From Haematobia irritans (lineage: Eukaryota > Arthropoda > Insecta > Diptera > Muscidae), in contig NC_134398.1 in NCBI RefSeq assembly GCF_050003625.1, positions 88,351,983 through 88,415,982 of the forward strand: a stretch of 64,000 nt of DNA. Reading direction: 5' to 3'. Of the stretch, positions 55,897 through 64,000 are shown in pieces; position 1 is the first letter of the stretch, and every line of letters begins with the position of its first letter. The translations under genes were made by a program, and so were the position numbers. The notes under the pieces were generated by a model. The model did no database searches, was not told where the DNA came from, and saw only the letters and a list, made by a program, of their open reading frames with translations.

Positions 55897-56015
55897 GTCA
55901 CAATCAGCCAGATGAACCGGAGCCTGTGTTTTTGTCACAGCTTCCCAATGTCACTGTGTCCCAAGGTAGAGATGTCTCCTTCACATGTGTGGTTAACAAT
56001 TTAGGACAATACAAG
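55897..56015 (+). CDS. DIP-like Ig-superfamily protein, second coding exon (start of Ig1)
   Basis: Joined in phase to the previous exon, it encodes GHNQPDEPEPVFLSQLPNVT and VSQGRDVSFTCVVNNLGQYK. FLSQLPNVTVSQGRDVSFTC is the A'-B strand region of a first Ig domain with its B-strand Cys, and NNLGQYK/(V) before the donor CAAG/GTAAGT matches the usual DIP boundary, after which VAW(I/L) is expected (family knowledge). The N-x-T in PNVTV is a potential N-glycosylation site. The exon ends in phase 0. The F-strand Cys, Ig2, Ig3 and membrane anchor must lie beyond 64000: no continuing exon was found in the remaining 8 kb. Confidence 0.9.
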
Positions 56016-56121
56016 GTAAGTAAAATAAAATAACTCACTCACACATATGTATATGCACCATTTTATAATAAAAGCCAAGAGCGCTCTTGTAGCTGAATAT
56101 AAGCTTCGCTAAAGCCACTAC

Positions 56122-56386
56122 CCGGTGTTGCCAGTATGTTGCTGGCTCTTGTTCCCAAATTAGGACGCTTTCATCCCCAAAAAATGCCAATTAAATTAAA
56201 AATCCCCAATAACTTTTTGACTATTTCTTATGAAAAATTTCTATGAAAATGTATCTAGAATAAAAACAATTTGATGTGAACTATATCGATTTATTATGCT
56301 GAAAGCCCCCACAAAATCCGCAGCTCGAAAATTTCGTCCTCATCCACGAAAAGTATTGGGAACAAATCGCCAATACTGGCATCATT
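56122..56386. mobile_element. Possible hAT-like MITE in DIP intron 2
   Basis: Ends GGTGTTGCCAGTAT and, inverted, ATGATGCCAGTATTGG; flanks GCCACTAC and GCCACCAC (one mismatch) look like an 8-bp duplication. Non-coding, 265 bp. Confidence 0.55.
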
Positions 56387-56447
56387 GCCACCACCATACC
56401 ATCTTGGCTTTATTTGTCATTATAGAAAATTCTCTGTACCAAATGCA

Positions 56448-56692
56448 CTGAAAAGAATATTGTCGGGAGGCCACCGATTTCATGACCTTAAAAATACGAA
56501 TGCGAATTTTCTTTAGCATAGACGACGCATTTCTCGAATATAATTTTTTCCTTTTCCAGAAATCGATAAACTTTTCATTGAAGTCTTTTAGTCTTTATAG
56601 TTAAGTGATTCGACTTGAAAATGGGTATCTTAACATAAAAGAAAATTTCTCGTATGTTTGACTAAGGTTAACTTGTTAGTTAGTTGACTTAA
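56448..56692 (+). repeat. K dispersed repeat, copy 1
   Basis: CACTGAAAAGAATATTGTCG, TTTCATGACCTTAAAAATAC and TTAAGTGATTCGACTTGAAA are shared with 63426-64000. Likely a MITE; the far end is not seen. Confidence 0.7.
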
Positions 56693-56757
56693 AATGGCAG
56701 CCCGATTAAGTTTCAGGCTCACTTGGACTATTCAGACCATTGTGATACCACATTAAC
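56693..56757 (-). mobile_element. SINE 3'-end fragment
   Basis: TGGCAGCCCGATTAAG, CAGGCTCACTTGGACTATTC and CATTGTGATACCACATTAA match the 3' part of the SINE body inverted. Confidence 0.75.
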
Positions 56758-56905
56758 TGGAAGTACATATTACATATGATCACTTCTAGTTTAACCGCTG
56801 AACCTTTTCTATTATCTTCTTCTGTTGAACCAACCAGATTGTTCCAAACACATTACCAGACTGCTTAAGTTAACGTTTTCCAGGTCCGCCAGTAATCTAA
56901 AGCTG

Positions 56906-57124
56906 CACGCAGAGAAGGAATGTGATCCCCTCAAACATGTTTCAAGAGCAAAGTGTTATTTTTGTATGGTGACCATGTAACATGTTTGTCACTAAAATGT
57001 TATTTTCTCGTCAAATATAACCTGCTTGCCGAAATCAGATACATGATATAAATGGTCACCACCCAAAAATAACATTTTGCTCTTAAAACATGTTTGAGGT
57101 GATCATATTCCTTCTCTGGGTGTG
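56906..57124. mobile_element. 219-bp foldback MITE, M-related
   Basis: Arms of about 55 bp: CACGCAGAGAAGGAATGTGA, CCCCTCAAACATGTTTCAAG, AGCAAAGTGTTATTTTTG against, inverted, CACACCCAGAGAAGGAATAT, GATCACCTCAAACATGTTTT, AAGAGCAAAATG. Only a few mismatches. Shares CACGCAGAGA and CCATGTAACATGTT with element M (33019). Confidence 0.85.
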
Positions 57125-58019
57125 TCTGCTCCTAATATTCGCTTACGCCTTTCACAAAATGCAGGACAAGAGGTGTTAAATTGATTCCTTTTCTTCCGCC
57201 AATAGTTTTTGCAAACTCGCCTATGAAGCAGCGACCCGTTATAACAGATATCAGGAGTGATATCTGACGTCTTGAAAACACTAACATATCTAGTGTGCGG
57301 TTTAAGTTTGCATAGTGGGGCCTTTTTCCTTATATTAATCCATCCAAGTTAGTATTTTTCCATTAAATTGGATAAACCACATTTTTCTGGATTGCTTTTC
57401 AATATAGCCACAATATAGCCAGAAAGTACACGTTACGACCTTTCTCCTCATACCAAAATATCCTGGGCAGTTTTGCACGGTGGCCTGAATTTATAAAAAT
57501 TAAGGATCTATTAGTACGGTTTCATTTCTACAATATCTCAATAGTTATTGTGTTTTGATCATTACTTCTCAGCCAATTCGCCACGTCTTTTATTGCTAAT
57601 ATTTCAGCCTAAAACACTACAGTGATTAGGTAATCTGATCGCTATTCGAAGTTCCAGGTCTTTAGAATATACTCCGAAGCCCACCTGTCCATCCAATTTG
57701 GAGTCATCAGTATAGAAATCTTATAACGCCTCACTGTTGGGAATTAGAGTGTCAAACTCCCTCCCTTACCTTTTGTTAGCATTGTTTTAGTTTCACAACA
57801 ACACTGAAGCTTTCCCGGTTCCAAAGACTTTAGAATAATGATTTTGGTATTGACTCCGAGCCAAGGAAACGGATAATTGTAGCATGGATACATTTAGAGC
57901 ACACTTATCTTATAATTTTGAGTTTATATATTGAGTTTATATATTTTATATCTCCTATTTTTTGAAAGGTTTTTAGTCAAGATACAAAAAGTGAACACAT
58001 TTAAAAATAAACCAAAAAT
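57125..58019. other. DIP intron 2 spacer with Q copy and repeat debris
   Basis: An inverted Q repeat occupies 57312-57553 (CCTGGGCAGTTTTGCACGG, CATACCAAAATATCC). The block at 57815-57875 (CCCGGTTCCAAAGACTTTAG, GACTCCGAGCCAAGG) parallels 48144-48215. No exon found. Confidence 0.55.
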
Positions 58020-58551
58020 AACAAGTATATGCGGCCGAAGTTCGGCCAGGTCGAATCTTATGTACCCTCCACCACGGATTGCGTAGAAACTTCTACTAAA
58101 GACGGTCATCCTACTTGGGCTGCGGCCGATGGCAATGCATCTTAAATTTTTTAACATAATCTTCTAAATTGTAAGTTAGTCCATGCGGGATATATATTAG
58201 ATAAAAAAGGTCGATTAAATACGTATTTATTCAGTTCTTGGCCCGTATATATAGGGAAGAAATACTTACGAACCGAAAGGATCTTTTGTGCGGTAATTAT
58301 AGAGCCAGAATTACAATAGGCGGTCGCTTTATATGGGGGCTATATACAATTATGAACACTAGTCTACCAAAAATGGCAGATTTGTTACTTTTTGGTAGAT
58401 TTATAGAATTCTTGATATTTTGGAAGATTTTGCAAAATATTCCTCTCCAACTAAGAGGTGCTTCATAAATTTTGTATAGAAATAAAATTAAAAAAAAATT
58501 CTACAGAAATAAAATTCTGACAAAATTATCGATAGAAATAAAATTTTGTTA

Positions 58552-58905
58552 TTTTTGATTTCAGCTCCAAACCATGCATTGACTAAACTACAAGTGCAGC
58601 TTAACCAACAGAGGAAAAGAATGGTTGTCAAATTTAATTGGGCAAAGCCCTATAGACTGCAAGATGGTTGAATGGACGCACGTTTCGGAATTACCACATT
58701 CCTCATCAGCATCCTTTACTTGCTGCAAAAACTATCAACCAATTATCAGAATAAATTCAGGCAGTTCACTAAACTCAAAGTGAAACACACTTGAATCTTC
58801 CGAAAAAAGGTTTACGATAGCCGGCCTTTGCCGAAATAAATTTGTACAAACATATCTCTTTTCCTTTGCCACTGTCAAATCATCGATTTGAGTGCAGGTG
58901 GCTGG
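58552..58905 (-). repeat. P dispersed repeat, copy 2
   Basis: Near-identical to 42855-43212 (CATGCATTGACTAAACTACA, CACGTTTCGGAATTACCACA). Its arrival inside an R element, with minisatellite on both sides, makes the boundaries roughly definable. Confidence 0.75.
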
Positions 58906-59198
58906 GTTTATTTTGAGCGTGCTTCCTACAGAAACAAAATGATTGAAGAATACACAAACAATAACAAAACAAACCGAAATAAAATTTTGACAAAATATAA
59001 AAATTATATTTTGATACTATTTTCTAAAGATATAAAATGTTGAAAAAATTTTCTATAGAAATAGAATTTTGACAAAATTTTCTATAGAACTATACAATTT
59101 TGACAAAATTTTCTATGGTAATAAAATTTTGGTAGATTATTTTTGGCTCGAGTGGCAATCTTGATTTTTCTGTGATTGAGGATCAGTTTATCTTTGGG

Positions 59199-59385
<187 letters not shown>

Positions 59386-59667
59386 TCGATACGGACCAAT
59401 TTTTGAATGGTTGTTATCGCCCATAGACTAACACAATGTACAAACTTTCAACCGGATCGGATGAATTTTACTCCTTCAAGAGGCTCCGGAGGTGAAATCT
59501 GGGGGACCGTTTATATGTGGGCTATACGTAAAAGTGAACCTATATGGCCCATTTGCAGTACCATCCGACCTACAACAATAACAACTACTTGTGCCATGTT
59601 TCAAGTCGATAGCTTGTTTCGTTCGGAAGTTAGCGCGATTTCAACAGACGGACGGTGGAGGGTATAA

Positions 59668-62439
<2,772 letters not shown>

Positions 62440-63345
62440 ATATGGGGAGGGTGCTTGCCACTCAAACAAAAAGTTTGTTCAAAATTTCAAAAAATTGGCT
62501 GAGTAATATGCGATATAAACTCAAATCGGACGATTATATATACGGGCGCTATATATATACCTGACACGATCTCTTTGAAAATTGACAGAGATACTACTAT
62601 TAACAAGAGCAAAGTTTTGCCAAATTTCATGTAAATCGGTTGTTCCCTTGAATTAATACCAGTTTGGGGGTCAAATACCCCACTGTTCGACGGGATACTT
62701 TGTACAAGTAGCTACTATTTATGTAGGTCGGATGGTATTGCGGACCACATTTAGGTGTAGCCCACGATCCTCTTGGAGGAGACAATTTTATCACATCCGG
62801 TGGAAATTTGATACGTGGCCTGTAACAACCAGGCAAAAATTAGTCCAAACCCATCCCCCGATTTTATTTCCTGCGCTTTCTGGAGGTGAAAAATTCATTC
62901 GATCCAGTTAAAATGTGGTACGTGGTGTTAGTAACTGGCCTCTAACAACGATGCAAAAGTGGCCCATATCGGTCCAAAAATATATGTAGCCTCCATAAAA
63001 AGCAATTTCCATTATTTATTTATTATTCAATTTATTATAATTACAAATTATAAACTTTTTTATACGGGCACTAGCAACTAGAGGCTATCGGCCTAAGCAA
63101 TTTCCATATTTGGTTTCCTGAGCTTCTGCAGGGGGATATTTCATACGATCCAATCGAAATTGGAAATTTTTGTGTTAACCGATCAAGAACAGATTTAGCT
63201 TATATAGGTATTTAATCTACCTCAATGTTAAGAGGTTTTAAGATACCTTGTCTTTAGTAGAACTTACTGTATTACGAAACATGGTGGATGGTCCATAAGA
63301 CTCGGTCTGCCTGACATTACGGTCGTATTTACTTATTTTTATAGT
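62440..63345 (-). mobile_element. R-family element, degraded
   Basis: On the minus strand it starts near AAGTAAATACGACCGTAATG, GTCAGGCAGACCGAGTC and GACCATCCACCATG (63285-63340), then R boxes (TCCGGTGGAAATTTGATACG is inverted-unit text) to about 62440. Units are too diverged to measure a period. Confidence 0.6.
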
Positions 63346-63425
63346 GCGGTTAAATAAATAAACTTAAATCTTTCTAAATAATTAATAATTAAATTAATAA
63401 TAACAAAAATCTATAACTTTGCCTA

Positions 63426-64000
63426 CACTGAAAAAAATATTGTCGTGAGGTCAAAGATTTCATGTCTTTAAAATACGAATACAAATTTTGCTTAGCATAG
63501 AAGACGCATTTTTCTAAAATAAAGTTATTTTCCTTGTCCAAAAGTCGATAAACTTTTCAATGAAGTCATATTGTCCTTATAATTAAGTGATTTGACTTAA
63601 AAATGGGTATCTTAGCATGAAAGAAAAAAATTATAGGCTAAGGTCAACTTGACTTTAATAATTCAGAAAAATTCTTTAAATTTAATGAAATTGTCTTTAA
63701 ATTTGATGTCTTTTTGCATCTTGACTACAAAGCAAAAAATCATTCAAATATAGGACATGTTTTTCAAAACTTTATTTTAAAGAAGTTTTTTACTTCAAAC
63801 ATAGCATAATTTCTACTGGAAGTCGAGTCCTAATTTGGAAAATAAAGTTGCCGTTAACTCGTTTTTAAAGGACTTTGATAGCATATGAAGAAAAAAGCTG
63901 AGAAAGCGAAAAATTAAAATTTGCTTCCTAGAAGCAAGTACACAAAACCTAAATTTAAAAGAGAATTGTGTCTTAAAAGTATCCTTACTTGTATTCTCCG
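63426..64000 (+). repeat. K dispersed repeat, copy 2 (runs off the window)
   Basis: CACTGAAAAAAATATTGTCG, AAGATTTCATGTCTTTAAAA, TTAAGTGATTTGACTTAAAA parallel 56448-56692. TTAAA/TTTAA-rich interior, no ORF. Confidence 0.7.

Overview
This is AT-rich, eukaryotic DNA from a fly, most likely a calyptrate/muscid such as Stomoxys, Haematobia or Musca (an inference). The evidence is a tRNA-derived SINE with a TAACC-type tail, a Jockey-clade LINE, a mariner with Himar1-type termini, and GTAAGT/CAG-bounded exons of an insect immunoglobulin-superfamily gene. No tRNA, rRNA or bacterial-type gene is present. Almost everything outside two small exons is transposon-derived, AT-rich spacer or microsatellite. 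A run of exactly 100 N at 26750-26849 marks an assembly gap.

The only recognisable host gene is on the + strand at the right: the 5' end of a DIP-like (Dpr-interacting protein) cell-surface Ig gene. A signal-peptide exon (49036-49144) and the start of the first Ig domain (55897-56015) join in phase across a 6.75 kb intron; the rest lies beyond the window. A likely 5' leader exon (48736-49035) carries a 41-codon upstream ORF.

Layout: 0-1.5 kb, a 395-bp tandem duplication; 1.5-3.9 kb, a mariner relic split by a 1.38 kb insertion with a 15-bp target duplication; 4-6 kb, repeat fragments; 6-9.1 kb, a Jockey-type LINE with an open 896-codon ORF2; 9-17 kb, SINEs and AT-rich spacer; 17.2-20.4 and 21.3-27.4 kb, two R-family repeats stuffed with nested elements; 27.7-31 kb, MITEs and a clean T2 element; 31-37.6 kb, a G element hosting H and M, and M hosting two R elements, one with eight 153-bp units; 38.5-46 kb, a foldback element, gypsy and LTR wreckage and hAT relics; 46.3-47.3 kb, a Penelope-like GIY-YIG relic; 48-64 kb, the DIP-like locus with TE-filled introns.

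Family codes used here (mine, not published names): R = elements starting near ACAAGTA, ending near GGGTATAATA and carrying about 153-bp units; T2 = TA-flanked element ending CACCCTCAC...CATCCGTG with one tRNA-like module; T3 = element with CACGCAAA ends and up to two divergent tRNA-like modules; F = TA-flanked element with a third tRNA-like module; G, H, K, M, N, P, Q, W = other dispersed repeats. The two main themes are (1) tRNA-like promoter modules inside TIR/TA-flanked DNA elements, with T2 and T3 sharing a core but having different ends, and (2) a 153-bp (51-codon) repeat period kept at four or more loci with diverged sequence. Coordinates without visible target duplications are approximate, and all were read by eye.
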